Below are positions 1 to 11,958 of a stretch of 64,000 bases of DNA, in pieces; positions within the stretch are counted from its first letter, which is position 1, and each line of letters opens with the position of its first letter. Under the pieces are notes generated by a model. That model worked only from the letters and a program-made list of their open reading frames with translations, searched no databases and had not been told where the DNA came from. A program made the translations under genes and the position numbers. This DNA comes from Flavobacterium shii (GTDB taxonomy: Bacteria > Bacteroidota > Bacteroidia > Flavobacteriales > Flavobacteriaceae), in NCBI RefSeq assembly GCF_025847235.1, contig NZ_JAOZEW010000011.1, positions 122,572-186,571 on the forward strand, written 5' to 3'.

Positions 1-105
1 TTCGGTTATAAATTATAATCATATTTGGCATTTGTGTTTTGTATTTGTAACTGTTAATGCATCTTTGCCTTATCAAAATAAACAAAACATCAAAATTATA
101 TAGTT

Positions 106-1722
106 ATGTGCGGAATATTAGCCATTATTGGAAAAGGAAAAGATGAACAATTAGTTAGACAATTGTCAAAAAGAATGACTCACCGTGGTCCGGATGAAAG
201 TGATATACATGTTACTGAAAATGGACACATATTAAGTCATGAGCGTTTGTCTATCATCGATTTGCATTCAGGAAGACAGCCTATTCAGGGAACTTCTACT
301 GCCTGGATGGTTCATAATGGCGAAGTTTATAACCACCAAGTTTTAAGAGATGGTGTTTTAAAAGGGCATACTTTTAGAACAAAATCAGATTCGGAAGTGA
401 TTGTTCATTTATACGAAGAGTTTGGTTACGATTTTTGTAACATGCTTGATGGAGATTGGGCTTTCGTAGTAATCGATGGAGATGATTTTATTGCAGGTAG
501 AGATCCAATGGGAGTGAAACCTTTATATTATGGTTTGGATGAAAGAGGAAGAATTTACTTTTCATCAGAAATGAAGCCTATTGCAGACCAATGTAAAACA
601 TTTTCAACGTTTCCTCCGGGACATTATTATACACCAAAAACTGGTTTCGTAAAATATTACCAACCAGAATATGAAGATTATTTAAAAGCAGATCAGGATT
701 TGGATTTAGATCTAATCAGAGAAACTTTGACAGAGGCAACCCGTAAACGTTTAATGAGTGATGTGCCAATCGGAGTGTTGCTTTCGGGAGGATTAGATTC
801 TTCTTTAACATCTGCAATAGCTTCAAGATTATTAGCAGAAAGCGGAAAAAAATTACATTCATTTTCTATCGGATTGGATGAAAATGCACCAGATGCAAAA
901 GCAGCTAAAAAAGTTGCAGAGTTTTTAGGAACGGAGCACCATGAAATTCATTTCACGATTGAGCAAGGAATTGAGATTCTTGATAAATTGGTTTGGCATT
1001 TGGAAACCTATGATGTAACTTCTATTCGTGCAAGTACTCCGATGTATTTCTTATCAAAAGCAATTACTGATATGGGAATAAAAGTAGTGCTTTCGGGAGA
1101 AGGAGCAGATGAGATTTTTGGAGGGTATTTATATTTTAGAAATGCGCCATCAGCAGAAGAATTTCAAAAAGAAACAATCGAAAGAGTTCAGAAATTGTTT
1201 ACTGCCGATTTATTAAGAGCAGATAAGTCTACAATGGCTCACGGATTAGAGGCTAGAGTTCCGTTTTTAGACAAAGCTTTCTTAGATATGGCAGTTCGTA
1301 TCAAGCCAGAAGAAAAACAGCCTAAAACGTACGAAGGAAGAGAAAAATATATATTAAGAAAAGCTTTCGATACCCCGGAAGATCCATATTTGCCTGCAGA
1401 AGTATTGTGGAGACAAAAAGAGCAGTTCTCAGATGGAGTAGGATATAACTGGATTGATCAGTTGATCGAGTATTGTTCTTCTAAAGTTACAGATGAGCAA
1501 TTGGCTGGAGCAACTGCTGAGTTTCCTTATAACTCACCAACTACAAAAGAAGCTTATTTTTACAGATCAATATTTCATAAATACTACCCACAGGTTAGTG
1601 CAGCGCAAACTGTTAGAAAATGGATTCCAAAATGGCAAGAAAACCAAGATCCAAGTGGTAGAGCGAATGCAGCACACGTAAAAGCAGATACAGAAATTGC
1701 TAAATCGGGAGTTGCAGTTTAA
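106..1722 (+). CDS. asnB: Asparagine synthase B, glutamine-hydrolysing
   Basis: Makes asparagine from aspartate, ATP and glutamine in the cytoplasm. The 538-residue protein begins MCGI, so Cys2 is the N-terminal glutaminase nucleophile after Met removal; the class II amidotransferase domain covers about residues 1-200. The synthase half has the pyrophosphatase loop SGGLDSS near residue 227 and SGEGADEIFGG further on. Length fits AsnB. The ATG follows an A/T-rich leader with no clear Shine-Dalgarno, as usual in this phylum. A weak promoter-like pair (TTTG at 38-41, CATCTTTG at 60-67, spacing 18) lies upstream. It is transcribed alone; a hairpin follows at 1771-1814. Identification is very secure. 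Confidence 0.97.
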   Translation: MCGILAIIGKGKDEQLVRQLSKRMTHRGPDESDIHVTENGHILSHERLSIIDLHSGRQPIQGTSTAWMVHNGEVYNHQVLRDGVLKGHTFRTKSDSEVIVHLYEEFGYDFCNMLDGDWAFVVIDGDDFIAGRDPMGVKPLYYGLDERGRIYFSSEMKPIADQCKTFSTFPPGHYYTPKTGFVKYYQPEYEDYLKADQDLDLDLIRETLTEATRKRLMSDVPIGVLLSGGLDSSLTSAIASRLLAESGKKLHSFSIGLDENAPDAKAAKKVAEFLGTEHHEIHFTIEQGIEILDKLVWHLETYDVTSIRASTPMYFLSKAITDMGIKVVLSGEGADEIFGGYLYFRNAPSAEEFQKETIERVQKLFTADLLRADKSTMAHGLEARVPFLDKAFLDMAVRIKPEEKQPKTYEGREKYILRKAFDTPEDPYLPAEVLWRQKEQFSDGVGYNWIDQLIEYCSSKVTDEQLAGATAEFPYNSPTTKEAYFYRSIFHKYYPQVSAAQTVRKWIPKWQENQDPSGRANAAHVKADTEIAKSGVAV

Positions 1723-1770
1723 TAAAACGAGTTTCATTTTGAGTTAAAAAAGAATACATAAGTCAATTGT

Positions 1771-1814
1771 CAAAATTTCAAAACAGCATTTTTAATGTTC
1801 GTTTTGAAATTTTG
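1771..1814 (+). terminator. Stem-loop downstream of asnB
   Basis: A perfect 14-base inverted repeat (CAAAATTTCAAAAC at 1771-1784, GTTTTGAAATTTTG at 1801-1814) with a 16-base loop, followed by T-rich sequence. It is AT-rich, so a weaker terminator than others here. Confidence 0.5.
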
Positions 1815-1934
1815 TCGTTTATAATACTTATAGTTTTTGTTTTTTATGCGTTTTAAAATACGATTTTTTAATAATATGTTAATAACTTAAGTGCTTTAAA
1901 TGTTATTTTAACGGATATATAATTTGCGTTTTTA

Positions 1935-1942
1935 TATATTTG
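1935..1942 (+). promoter_or_regulatory. Possible gyrB -7 promoter element
   Basis: TATATTTG matches the Bacteroidota -7 consensus TAnnTTTG and lies 38 bases before the gyrB start codon. I see no convincing -33 TTTG at the usual 19-base spacing, so this is a partial match only. Confidence 0.35.
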
Positions 1943-1950
1943 CGTGTTAG

Positions 1951-3924
<1,974 letters not shown>

Positions 3925-4026
3925 AATAAGTGGTTGCAAATTAGATATTTGTTTTTAAATGCCTAATTTGCGATTATTATAATAATGATTGACCAAATTA
4001 ACTAATAACCGAATAAATTTTAAAAT

Positions 4027-4962
4027 ATGAAAGTTACCATTGTAGGAGCAGGAAACGTTGGTGCCACTTGTGCAGACGTTATTTCTTATAGAGGAATTGC
4101 AAGCGAAGTAGTATTATTGGATATCAAAGAAGGTTTTGCTGAAGGTAAAGCTTTAGATATTATGCAGTGTGCTACAAATACGGGTTTTAATACTAAAGTA
4201 TCTGGGGTAACAAATGATTATTCTAAGACCGCTGGTAGTGATGTAGTAGTAATTACATCTGGAATTCCAAGAAAACCAGGAATGACACGCGAGGAATTAA
4301 TCGGAATCAATGCAGGAATTGTAAAAACAGTTGCCGAAAATGTATTGAAACATTCTCCAAATACAATTATTGTTGTGGTTTCAAATCCTATGGATACAAT
4401 GATTTATTTGGCATTGAAATCAACAGGGTTGCCAAAAAACAGGATAATTGGTATGGGAGGAGCGCTTGATAGTTCTCGTTTTAGAACCTATTTGTCTTTG
4501 GCTCTTGATAAACCAGCGAATGATATTTCGGCTATGGTAATTGGTGGTCATGGTGATACAACTATGATTCCATTAACACGTTTGGCTTCTTATAATGGTA
4601 TTCCGGTAACAGAATTCCTTTCGGAAGAAGTTTTACAAAAAGTAGCTGCTGATACTATGGTAGGAGGAGCTACACTTACTGGACTTTTAGGTACATCGGC
4701 TTGGTATGCGCCAGGTGCTTCGGTTGCTTATTTAGTAGACAGTATTTTAAATGATCAAAAGAAAATGATTGCATGTTCTGTTTTTGTTGAAGGCGAATAC
4801 GGGCAAAATGATATTTGTATTGGTGTGCCATGTATCATTGGTAAAAATGGTGTTGAAGAAATTTTAGACATCAAATTAAATGACCAGGAAAAAGCATTAT
4901 TTGCTAAAAGTGCTGACGCTGTAAGAGGAATGAATGACGCTTTAAAATCGATTTTAGTATAA
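4027..4962 (+). CDS. mdh: Malate dehydrogenase
   Basis: Oxidises malate to oxaloacetate with NAD in the TCA cycle. The 311-residue protein has the N-terminal Rossmann motif GAGNVGATCAD, an acidic residue after the second strand (VVLLDI), the substrate-binding region TSGIPRKPGMTREEL, SNPMD, and the catalytic GGHGDTTMIPL near residue 173. Length and motifs fit the lactate-dehydrogenase-like MDH class common in Bacteroidota. The Arg in the mobile loop (KPGMTR) favours malate over lactate as substrate. It is monocistronic, with a strong terminator 18 bases after the stop. Confidence 0.95.
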   Translation: MKVTIVGAGNVGATCADVISYRGIASEVVLLDIKEGFAEGKALDIMQCATNTGFNTKVSGVTNDYSKTAGSDVVVITSGIPRKPGMTREELIGINAGIVKTVAENVLKHSPNTIIVVVSNPMDTMIYLALKSTGLPKNRIIGMGGALDSSRFRTYLSLALDKPANDISAMVIGGHGDTTMIPLTRLASYNGIPVTEFLSEEVLQKVAADTMVGGATLTGLLGTSAWYAPGASVAYLVDSILNDQKKMIACSVFVEGEYGQNDICIGVPCIIGKNGVEEILDIKLNDQEKALFAKSADAVRGMNDALKSILV

Positions 4963-4980
4963 AATTTACGAGTAAATAGG

Positions 4981-5010
4981 AAAAGACTGCACTTTTGCAG
5001 TCTTTTTTTT
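4981..5010 (+). terminator. Rho-independent terminator of mdh
   Basis: Perfect 11-base stem (AAAAGACTGCA at 4981-4991, TGCAGTCTTTT at 4996-5006) with a CTTT loop, running into eight T residues. Confidence 0.9.
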
Positions 5011-5029
5011 GAGATTAATTAATAAATAA

Positions 5030-5061
5030 ATTGGTTAATCTTTTCGTTAATTATATATTTG
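5030..5061 (+). promoter_or_regulatory. Probable secDF promoter
   Basis: ATTG at 5030-5033 and TATATTTG at 5054-5061, spaced by 20 bases, close to the Bacteroidota sigma-ABfr pattern TTTG-N19-TAnnTTTG. It would give a leader of about 120 bases before the secDF start codon. Confidence 0.5.
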
Positions 5062-5185
5062 CTCGGTTTAAAAAAATAATGTAATTCGTGATTTCGTTAT
5101 TTAGATATAAGAAATAGCCTAAAGGCTTGATTTTGTATAATTTAAAACAAAACAAACTATAAAACATAATTAATTTTTAGTAATA

Positions 5186-8155
5186 ATGCAGAATAAAGGA
5201 CTTATTAAATTTTTCGCAATTCTATTTGCATTGGTAAGTATTTACCAACTTTCCTTCACTTTTGTCGCTGATAAAGTAAAAAGTGATGCGAAATCTTTCG
5301 CAGGAGGTAATCCTGATAAAGAAATAAAATATTTGGATTCTATTGGTAAAGAAAAAGTTTTCAATCTAGGATTTACTAGTTTTACTTTTAATGAAGTAAA
5401 AGACAAGCAAATCAATAAAGGTCTTGACTTAGAAGGAGGAATCAATGTTATTCTTCAAATCTCTGTTAAAGATGTTTTAAAAGGATTAGCTAATAATTCT
5501 AAAAATCCAGTTTTTAATAAGTCATTAGCTGATGCAACTGCTAATATAAAAGGGAATCAAACGTATTTAGATGCGTTTTTTGAAGCTTTTGAAGCAAATT
5601 CAAATGGAACTGTAAAATTAGCTTCTCCAGAAATTTTCGCAAACAGAAGTTTGCAAGGTGAAGGTGGAATTGATTTCCAAATGACCGATGCGCAAGTAAA
5701 AAAAGTAATCAAAAGAAAAGTTGATGAATCTGTAGAAAGTGCTTTTGGAGTACTTAGAAAACGTATCGATAAATTTGGTGTTACACAACCAAATATTCAA
5801 AAACTTGGTGAAACAGGAAGAATCCTTGTTGAGCTTCCAGGTGCGAAAGATGTTGATAGAATCAAAAAATTATTGCAAAGTACTGCTCAATTACAATTTT
5901 GGGAAACATACAAAATTGATGAGATGGGTAATTTCTTAATGGCTGCTAACGAAGCCTTGAAGAAAACTGAAATCAATAAAGTTGAAACTAAAGCTGTAGT
6001 AAAAGATTCATTGAATGATTTACTTACAGGTGGAAAAGATTCATTGGCTTCTAAAAAAGGAAATAATCCTTTATTTGACAAAATGATCGGTCAAGGTGGT
6101 GGACCAGTTTTAGGTCTTTTCTCTCCAAAAGATACAGCTGTTGTAAACAGTTATTTTAAAAGACCAGACATAAGAGTTTTATTAGGTGCTGATCAACATT
6201 ATGCAAAATTTGTTTGGGGTAAACCAACAGATATTAAAGATGCAAAAGGAAAAGAAATTGAAGCTGTTGAATTATATGCTTTAAAAGGAAATAGAGATAA
6301 TGTTGCTGCAATGAGCGGTGGTGTTGTAACTGATGCTAAAGATACTTTTGACCAAATGGGTAAACCAGCTGTTTCTATGCAAATGAACAGTCAAGGTGCA
6401 AGAGCTTGGGAAGAATTAACTGGAAGGGCTTATACTCAAAAAAGTAATATTGCTATTGTTCTTGATGATATCGTATATTCTGCTCCAGGAGTTTCTAGTG
6501 GTCCAATTTCAGGAGGAAGATCAGAGATTTCAGGTGTATTTGATGTAACAGAAACTAAAGATTTAGCTAACGTATTAAGAGCTGGTAAATTACCTGCTGC
6601 TGCCGATATCGTTCAGTCAGAAGTTGTAGGGCCATCCCTGGGACAAGAAGCAATTGATAATGGTACAACTTCAGCTATTGTTGGTTTGTTATTAGTATCT
6701 CTTTGGATGATGATTTATTATGGTAAAGCTGGTTGGTATGCAAACCTTGCATTAGCTGTTAACTTACTTTTCTTATTCGGTATTTTGGCAAGTTTAGGTG
6801 CGGTTCTTACTTTACCTGGTATTGCTGGTATCGTTTTAACAATGGGTACGGCAGTAGATGCGAATATCATTATATATGAAAGAGCAAAAGAAGAATTGCG
6901 TTCAGGGAAAACACTTGACGAAGCAATTAAAACATCTTACAGCTGGAGAGGTGCGATGTCATCTATTACAGATGCAAACGTTACGCACATTTTAACTGGA
7001 GCTGTATTATTTATATTTGGTTCAGGACCAATTAAAGGTTTTGCTACTACTTTGTTAATTGGTATTGTTACCTCTTTATTTACTTCTATTTTTATCGCTA
7101 GAATATTTATTGATAGAAATATTAGCAGAAAGAATGATTTAACATTCGTAACTAATTTCTCTAAAAATATGTTTAATAACTTCCATTTTGATTTCTTAGG
7201 AGCTAAAAAATGGACGTATTTATTCTCAAGTATTGTTGTTGTAGTGAGTATTACTTCATTATGTATCAATGGACTTGATCAAGGTGTAGATTTCGTTGGA
7301 GGAAGAACATTTCAAATTCGTTTTGAAAAACCAGTAGAAGCAGAAGTTGTTAAAGATGAATTAGCTGTAGTTTTTGGTAGTGCCGAAGCAAAAGTTTTTG
7401 GTAGCGATAACCAATTAAAAATTACAACTAAATATAAAGTTGAAGAGCACGGTATTAAAGCTGATGAAGAAGTAAATAAATTGTTGTTTGAGAATTTGAA
7501 AAAACATTATTCTCCTGGTTTAACTTATGATAAGTTTGTCAATGCTTACGAAGGTAAAAAACTAGGTATCTTACAAGCTTCAAAAGTAGGACCTACAGTT
7601 GCTGAGGATATTAAAACAAATGCATATTGGGCTGTACTTGGAGCAATGGCAATTGTATTCTTATACTTAATGATTAGTTTTAGAAAATGGCAATTTAGTT
7701 TAGGTGCTATTGCAGCTATTGCTCATGATGTTATCTTTGTATTAGGTATTTATTCATTATGTTACAAATTCATGCCATTTGGTATGGAAGTAGATCAGCA
7801 CTTTATTGCTGCGATTCTTACTGTAATTGGATACTCAATGAATGATACTGTTATTGTATTTGATAGGGTTCGTGAATTCTTAGCGGGAAAAACAAAAGGT
7901 TCTTTTGCTCAAATTGTAAATGACTCTATTAATTCAACTATGTCTAGAACAATCAATACATCATTAACAATGATCGTGGTATTATTAATCATGTTTATTT
8001 TTGGTGGTGAATCAATTAGAGGATTTATCTTTGCTATGTTGGTTGGTATTATCGTAGGAACATATTCTTCATTATTTATTGCAACTCCAGTGTTAGTAGA
8101 TTCTATTTCTGCAGCTGATAAGATTGCTATTGAAGAGAGACATAAAGAAGCATAA
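5186..8155 (+). CDS. secDF: Fused protein translocase SecDF
   Basis: Inner-membrane motor that uses the proton gradient to complete Sec-dependent export. It is a fusion of SecD and SecF in one 989-residue chain, the usual form in Bacteroidota. The SecD half starts with one membrane segment, then GLDLEGGINVIL, a large periplasmic domain with DRIKKLLQSTAQLQFWE, and a five-helix block containing TMGTAVDANIIIYER. The SecF half begins near residue 665 with its own first helix, then DQGVDFVGGRTF and a second five-helix block with GYSMNDTVIVFDRVRE. It stands alone between a promoter-like site and a strong terminator. No key residue is missing that I can see. Confidence 0.96.
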   Translation: MQNKGLIKFFAILFALVSIYQLSFTFVADKVKSDAKSFAGGNPDKEIKYLDSIGKEKVFNLGFTSFTFNEVKDKQINKGLDLEGGINVILQISVKDVLKGLANNSKNPVFNKSLADATANIKGNQTYLDAFFEAFEANSNGTVKLASPEIFANRSLQGEGGIDFQMTDAQVKKVIKRKVDESVESAFGVLRKRIDKFGVTQPNIQKLGETGRILVELPGAKDVDRIKKLLQSTAQLQFWETYKIDEMGNFLMAANEALKKTEINKVETKAVVKDSLNDLLTGGKDSLASKKGNNPLFDKMIGQGGGPVLGLFSPKDTAVVNSYFKRPDIRVLLGADQHYAKFVWGKPTDIKDAKGKEIEAVELYALKGNRDNVAAMSGGVVTDAKDTFDQMGKPAVSMQMNSQGARAWEELTGRAYTQKSNIAIVLDDIVYSAPGVSSGPISGGRSEISGVFDVTETKDLANVLRAGKLPAAADIVQSEVVGPSLGQEAIDNGTTSAIVGLLLVSLWMMIYYGKAGWYANLALAVNLLFLFGILASLGAVLTLPGIAGIVLTMGTAVDANIIIYERAKEELRSGKTLDEAIKTSYSWRGAMSSITDANVTHILTGAVLFIFGSGPIKGFATTLLIGIVTSLFTSIFIARIFIDRNISRKNDLTFVTNFSKNMFNNFHFDFLGAKKWTYLFSSIVVVVSITSLCINGLDQGVDFVGGRTFQIRFEKPVEAEVVKDELAVVFGSAEAKVFGSDNQLKITTKYKVEEHGIKADEEVNKLLFENLKKHYSPGLTYDKFVNAYEGKKLGILQASKVGPTVAEDIKTNAYWAVLGAMAIVFLYLMISFRKWQFSLGAIAAIAHDVIFVLGIYSLCYKFMPFGMEVDQHFIAAILTVIGYSMNDTVIVFDRVREFLAGKTKGSFAQIVNDSINSTMSRTINTSLTMIVVLLIMFIFGGESIRGFIFAMLVGIIVGTYSSLFIATPVLVDSISAADKIAIEERHKEA

Positions 8156-8173
8156 TAGTCTTTATTATATATT

Positions 8174-8209
8174 AAAAAAAGGATCCAATGAAAATTGGAT
8201 CCTTTTTTT
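8174..8209 (+). terminator. Strong terminator of secDF
   Basis: Perfect 16-base stem (seven A plus GGATCCAAT at 8174-8189, ATTGGATCC plus seven T at 8194-8209) with a GAAA tetraloop. The A and T runs make it usable on both strands. Confidence 0.93.
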
Positions 8210-8592
8210 GTGATTAAAAAGGAGGAAGGAACAAAGGTTTAAAGGGATAGAGTAACAAAGAGGCAAAGATTCTAAGTGAGGAAGGTTTAAGTTGTAAGTA
8301 GCCGGATAAGAGCGGTATATATCGAAGGAGGTAAGGGGAATTAGGGAGTAAAGTTTGTGATGAAATATTAATTCATCCACGATATAGCCATAATCTTGTC
8401 TTTCTTAGTGACAAAGTATCTTTATGAGCACTCGATAATTGTAGGGAAGGATTGGGTTTGTGTTAACTTTAGGGTAATTAATTTTTGTGTTCTAAAATAA
8501 AACTATTCGTATGGATTGTGAGGCTAAGATTTAGAATGGTAAAAACAACACTAAGGTTTTGAGCTAATATAGGTTTAGGTATTTTTAAGCAT
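8210..8592. other. Gene-free stretch between two terminators
   Basis: No convincing gene. The first 130 bases are purine-rich on the plus strand and contain loose tandem units such as GGAACAAAGG, GTAACAAAGAGG and GCAAAGATTCTAAG. These belong to the same family of degenerate intergenic repeats seen near 38170, 40180, 61940 and 62060. The rest shows no structure I recognise. Confidence 0.5.
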
Positions 8593-8633
8593 AAAAAGAC
8601 CCGATACTTTTGTAAAGGGTATCGGGTCTTTTT
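8593..8633 (-). terminator. Terminator of the cysS-yidD-lgt run
   Basis: Perfect 15-base stem (AAAAAGACCCGATAC at 8593-8607, its complement at 8619-8633) with an 11-base loop, starting 17 bases beyond the lgt stop codon on the minus strand. Runs of A and T on both sides could also make it act on plus-strand transcripts. Confidence 0.9.
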
Positions 8634-8649
8634 ATTGTATGTGCTTTAT

Positions 8650-9579
8650 TTAGTTTTTAGCGACCTTTTTATTGGCTCTAATCATAAAGAAAGCTCCAAC
8701 TATTATAAAAGGAATACTTAGCCACTGTCCTGTTGAAAATACGCCTAATTCGTTTTCAAAACCGCCCTGACTTTCTTTTACAAATTCGACTATAAAACGA
8801 ACTGCGAATAGAAGAACTAGGAATAAACCGAATAGGAATCCTGGTTTTTGGCTTGCATTTGTTTTCCAGTATAAATAATAAAGGATGGCGAATACAAAAA
8901 TATAGCAAAAACCTTCGTATAATTGCGCTGGATGTCTTACGGGAACCTGTGCTAATAAATCGGCAAATTTTGGGTCTGTAGCGATTGCTGTGTAGGCATC
9001 TTTAGGATTTGCGATTTGAGTCTTGTTTACTGCATCACTTTTACTGAAATATTCATGTAGAAATCGAATTCCAAATACTGAGTCTGTTACGTTTCCTGTG
9101 ATTTCTGAATTAAAGAAGTTACCTAAACGTACAAATATTGCTCCGCTGGCAACTGGAATAACAACTCTGTCTAATATCCATAATAATGGGCGTTTTAATA
9201 TCTTTTTGCTGTAATAGTACATTGCGATTATAATTGCAATAGCTGCACCATGACTAGCTAATCCTTGGTATCCTGTAAACTCAAAATTGGGGCTAAAACG
9301 AAACGGTAGGAAAATTTCTGAAATGTGATTTCTGTAATATTCCCAATCATAAAATAATACATGTCCTAAACGTGCTCCAATCAAAGTAGCCAAAACGGTC
9401 CAGATAAATAAAGAATCCAGTTTGTCGATTGGTTCATTTTCGCGTTCGAAGATTTGCTTCATGATATACCATCCTAAACCAAACGCAATTACAAACATTA
9501 GGCTGTAATAGCGAATCATAAAAAAACCTAGATCTATTCCTTCAGAGGGATTCCAAACAATGTTTAAAGAGTGTATCAT
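8650..9579 (-). CDS. lgt: Prolipoprotein diacylglyceryl transferase
   Basis: Transfers diacylglycerol from phosphatidylglycerol to the lipobox cysteine of prolipoproteins, the first step of lipoprotein maturation at the inner membrane. The 309-residue protein is strongly hydrophobic with about seven membrane segments. It has the family signature RLGNFFNSEITG near residue 150, the essential early HG pair (GLASHGAAIA) and RHPAQLYEG. Many lipoproteins elsewhere in this window are its likely substrates. It lies 63 bases after yidD on the same strand and ends at a strong terminator. Confidence 0.95.
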   Translation of the reverse strand: MIHSLNIVWNPSEGIDLGFFMIRYYSLMFVIAFGLGWYIMKQIFERENEPIDKLDSLFIWTVLATLIGARLGHVLFYDWEYYRNHISEIFLPFRFSPNFEFTGYQGLASHGAAIAIIIAMYYYSKKILKRPLLWILDRVVIPVASGAIFVRLGNFFNSEITGNVTDSVFGIRFLHEYFSKSDAVNKTQIANPKDAYTAIATDPKFADLLAQVPVRHPAQLYEGFCYIFVFAILYYLYWKTNASQKPGFLFGLFLVLLFAVRFIVEFVKESQGGFENELGVFSTGQWLSIPFIIVGAFFMIRANKKVAKN

Positions 9580-9642
9580 GTAATAATATATTTTTAGGTT
9601 GTAAAAATAAAAATTTAAAGTAAAGTTATACTTTATAAAAAG

Positions 9643-9891
9643 TTAATGTTTGTGTTTGCATTTCTTTGCAGGCACAGGATCGTAGCCACTTCTTCCCCAG
9701 GGATGGCAACTTAATATTCGCTTAATGCCTAAATAACCTCCATAGAATAAACCGTGAGTTTGCAGCGCTTCAATCATATAACTCGAGCATGTCGGTTCAA
9801 ATCGACAAGCAGCAGGTGTAAAGGGTGAAATTGCACTTTGATAAAATCGCACAATTAAGATAAATGGATATATGAGAATTTTTGACAGCAT
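9643..9891 (-). CDS. yidD: Membrane protein insertion efficiency factor YidD
   Basis: Small 82-residue membrane-associated protein thought to help YidC insert inner-membrane proteins. It shows the whole family signature: an N-terminal amphipathic helix, [30 protein letters not shown], and [12 protein letters not shown], with the conserved cysteines. The His/Lys-rich tail (KKCKHKH) is typical. It sits between cysS and lgt, 99 bases after cysS. Confidence 0.93.
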   Translation of the reverse strand: MLSKILIYPFILIVRFYQSAISPFTPAACRFEPTCSSYMIEALQTHGLFYGGYLGIKRILSCHPWGRSGYDPVPAKKCKHKH

Positions 9892-9990
9892 ATTTTTATT
9901 GATACTAATCAGCTTTGTTTTATTTAATCGTTATCAATTGTAACAGACTTATTTGATTAATTTCAATAGCTGAGTATAAAAAACTATTTG

Positions 9991-11466
9991 CTAAATACTA
10001 AAAGAGGTTCCTTCTTTACCATCTTTCAGATTAATTCCAAGAGCAATCAATTGATCTCTAATTTGATCAGAAAGAGCAAAGTTTTTATCAGCTCTTGCTT
10101 GATTTCTCATTTCGATTAGCATAGTCACCGCACCTTCTAATTTATCATTATTTGTGTCGGCTTTCTCATCTTTTAGTCCTAAAACATCAAATAAAAATGC
10201 ATGTAAAGTAGTTGATAAGGTTTTTAAGTCATCCGCAGTTATGGTTTCTTTTTTCTCTTTTAATAAATTGATATAACGAACTGCCTCGAATAATTGTGCG
10301 ATTAAAATAGGAGTATTAAAATCATCATTCATTGCATCGTAGCACAATTGTTTCCAGCTTGCAATGTCAATCGAAGAAGTAGAGCCAGGTGTTATGGTTT
10401 CGAATGTATCTAGAGCTTCCATTAATCGCTTATATCCTTTTTCGGCGGCAACAATAGCGTCATCCGAAAAGTCCAAAATACTTCGGTAATGTGCCTGAAG
10501 CATAAAAAAGCGTGCTACAGAAGCCGAAAATGGTTTGCTAAGAATAGTGTTTTCGCCACTTAAAATTTCACCAGGTAAAATGTTGTTCCCGGTGGATTTT
10601 GCCATTTTCTTTCCATTTAAGGTAAGCATATTGGCATGCATCCAGTAGTTAACTGGACTCTGACCTGTACAAGCTTCATTTTGTGCAATTTCACATTCGT
10701 GATGAGGGAATTTTAAATCCATTCCGCCACCATGAATATCAAAGTGATTGCCCAGATATTTGGTGCTCATTGCTGTGCATTCAAGATGCCAGCCTGGGAA
10801 ACCATCACTCCAAGGAGATGGCCATCTCATTATATGTTGTGGTTCTGCTTTTTTCCAAAGAGCAAAATCCTGTGGATTTCTTTTGTCTGATTGTCCGTCA
10901 AGATCACGTGTATTGGATAGCATATCTTCGATATTTCGCCCGCTTAATACACCATAATTATTGGTTTCGTTGTATTTTACAACATCAAAATAAACAGATC
11001 CATTGGCTTCATAACCAATTCCGGTATCAATTATTTTTTTGACAATCTCAATTTGTTCAATAATATGACCAGTAGCTGTAGGCTCAATACTAGGTGGTAA
11101 AAAATTAAAAGACTTAAGGATATCATGAAAATCTACAGTATATCGCTGTACGATTTCCATAGGTTCTAATTGTTCTAAACGTGCTTTTTTGGCAATTTTA
11201 TCTTCACCTTCATCTACATCATCTACTATATGCCCGACATCTGTAATATTACGAACGTAACGAACTTTATAATCTAAATGTAAAAAATACCTAAAGATTA
11301 TGTCAAATGACATGAAAGTTCTAACATTTCCCAGATGCACATTACTATAAACCGTAGGTCCGCAAACATACATTCCAACATTTCCTTCATGAATGGGGTT
11401 GAAATTTTCTTTTTCACCCGAAAGTGAATTGTATATTTTTAGATGTTGACTTGTATATAATGGCAT
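9991..11466 (-). CDS. cysS: Cysteinyl-tRNA synthetase
   Basis: Charges tRNA-Cys. The 491-residue class I synthetase has [20 protein letters not shown], which contains both a zinc-ligand cysteine and the HIGH-type HLGN, then WHLECTAMS and [18 protein letters not shown] with further zinc ligands, and KKMAKSTGN as the KMSKS loop. The C-terminal part is the usual helical anticodon-binding region. The length is normal. The minus-strand upstream region contains TTTAATCGTTTAACTG-like repeats and, further on, a dead four-helix-bundle gene. Confidence 0.96.
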   Translation of the reverse strand: MPLYTSQHLKIYNSLSGEKENFNPIHEGNVGMYVCGPTVYSNVHLGNVRTFMSFDIIFRYFLHLDYKVRYVRNITDVGHIVDDVDEGEDKIAKKARLEQLEPMEIVQRYTVDFHDILKSFNFLPPSIEPTATGHIIEQIEIVKKIIDTGIGYEANGSVYFDVVKYNETNNYGVLSGRNIEDMLSNTRDLDGQSDKRNPQDFALWKKAEPQHIMRWPSPWSDGFPGWHLECTAMSTKYLGNHFDIHGGGMDLKFPHHECEIAQNEACTGQSPVNYWMHANMLTLNGKKMAKSTGNNILPGEILSGENTILSKPFSASVARFFMLQAHYRSILDFSDDAIVAAEKGYKRLMEALDTFETITPGSTSSIDIASWKQLCYDAMNDDFNTPILIAQLFEAVRYINLLKEKKETITADDLKTLSTTLHAFLFDVLGLKDEKADTNNDKLEGAVTMLIEMRNQARADKNFALSDQIRDQLIALGINLKDGKEGTSFSI

Positions 11467-11537
11467 ATTATTTTTAATGTTTAATCGTTTAACTGTTGAT
11501 TTGTTTAATCAGGTAAACGTTTGTCGTTAATTAGATT

Positions 11538-11903
11538 TTATTCTTTTGTAAGATAGTATTTTTTTAAACTATTTATTTGATTGCGGATCTTTTCAAGTTT
11601 CTTTCTACAATTTAAGTATTCTTCTTCTGATACATAATTTAAGTCTTTGGCAATTATTATGTGATTTAAAGTTTCCATTGCAGATGAATACGAAATAGTT
11701 AAAAAATGTGCTTTGTCTTTATTTGTATTTCTAGAAGTACCTTCAGCAATATTCTTAGCTATTGAGGATTAACTTCTTTTTATTTGAGAAATTATTCCGA
11801 ATAATTCATTTGATGGAAATTTACTAGTTAATTTATAAATATCCAAAACAAACATTCTCGAGTTTTGCCAAACATTTAACTTTTCAAAGGAAAAAATGTT
11901 TAT
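11538..11903 (-). pseudogene. Four-helix bundle (S23/IVP) protein, inactivated
   Basis: Reading the minus strand from 11903 to 11538 gives a complete four-helix-bundle protein of about 121 codons (FEKLNVWQNSRMFVLDIYKL, KFPSNELFGIISQIKRS, SSIAKNIAEGTSRN, then a C-terminal helix ending KKYYLTKE) with one in-frame TAA at 11769-11771. The stop falls in the conserved helix where the family has Ala or Val before S-I-x-x-N-I-A-E-G. No ATG is present at the expected start either; the codon there is ATA. The rest of the frame is intact, so the loss looks recent. This family was first described in intervening sequences of 23S rRNA genes and is scattered as single genes in Bacteroidota; its role is unknown. 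Confidence 0.85.
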
Positions 11904-11953
11904 TTGGTTAATCGTTTATTTATTTAACTGTTTTCGATTAAACGATTAACCAA
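11904..11953 (-). terminator. AT-rich stem-loop after folE (TTAATCG repeat)
   Basis: Perfect 15-base inverted repeat (TTGGTTAATCGTTTA at 11904-11918, complement at 11939-11953), 5 bases beyond the folE stop on the minus strand. It may act as a terminator, and it belongs to the TTAATCG repeat family also present at 63044-63104. Confidence 0.5.
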
Positions 11954-11958
11954 TCTAA

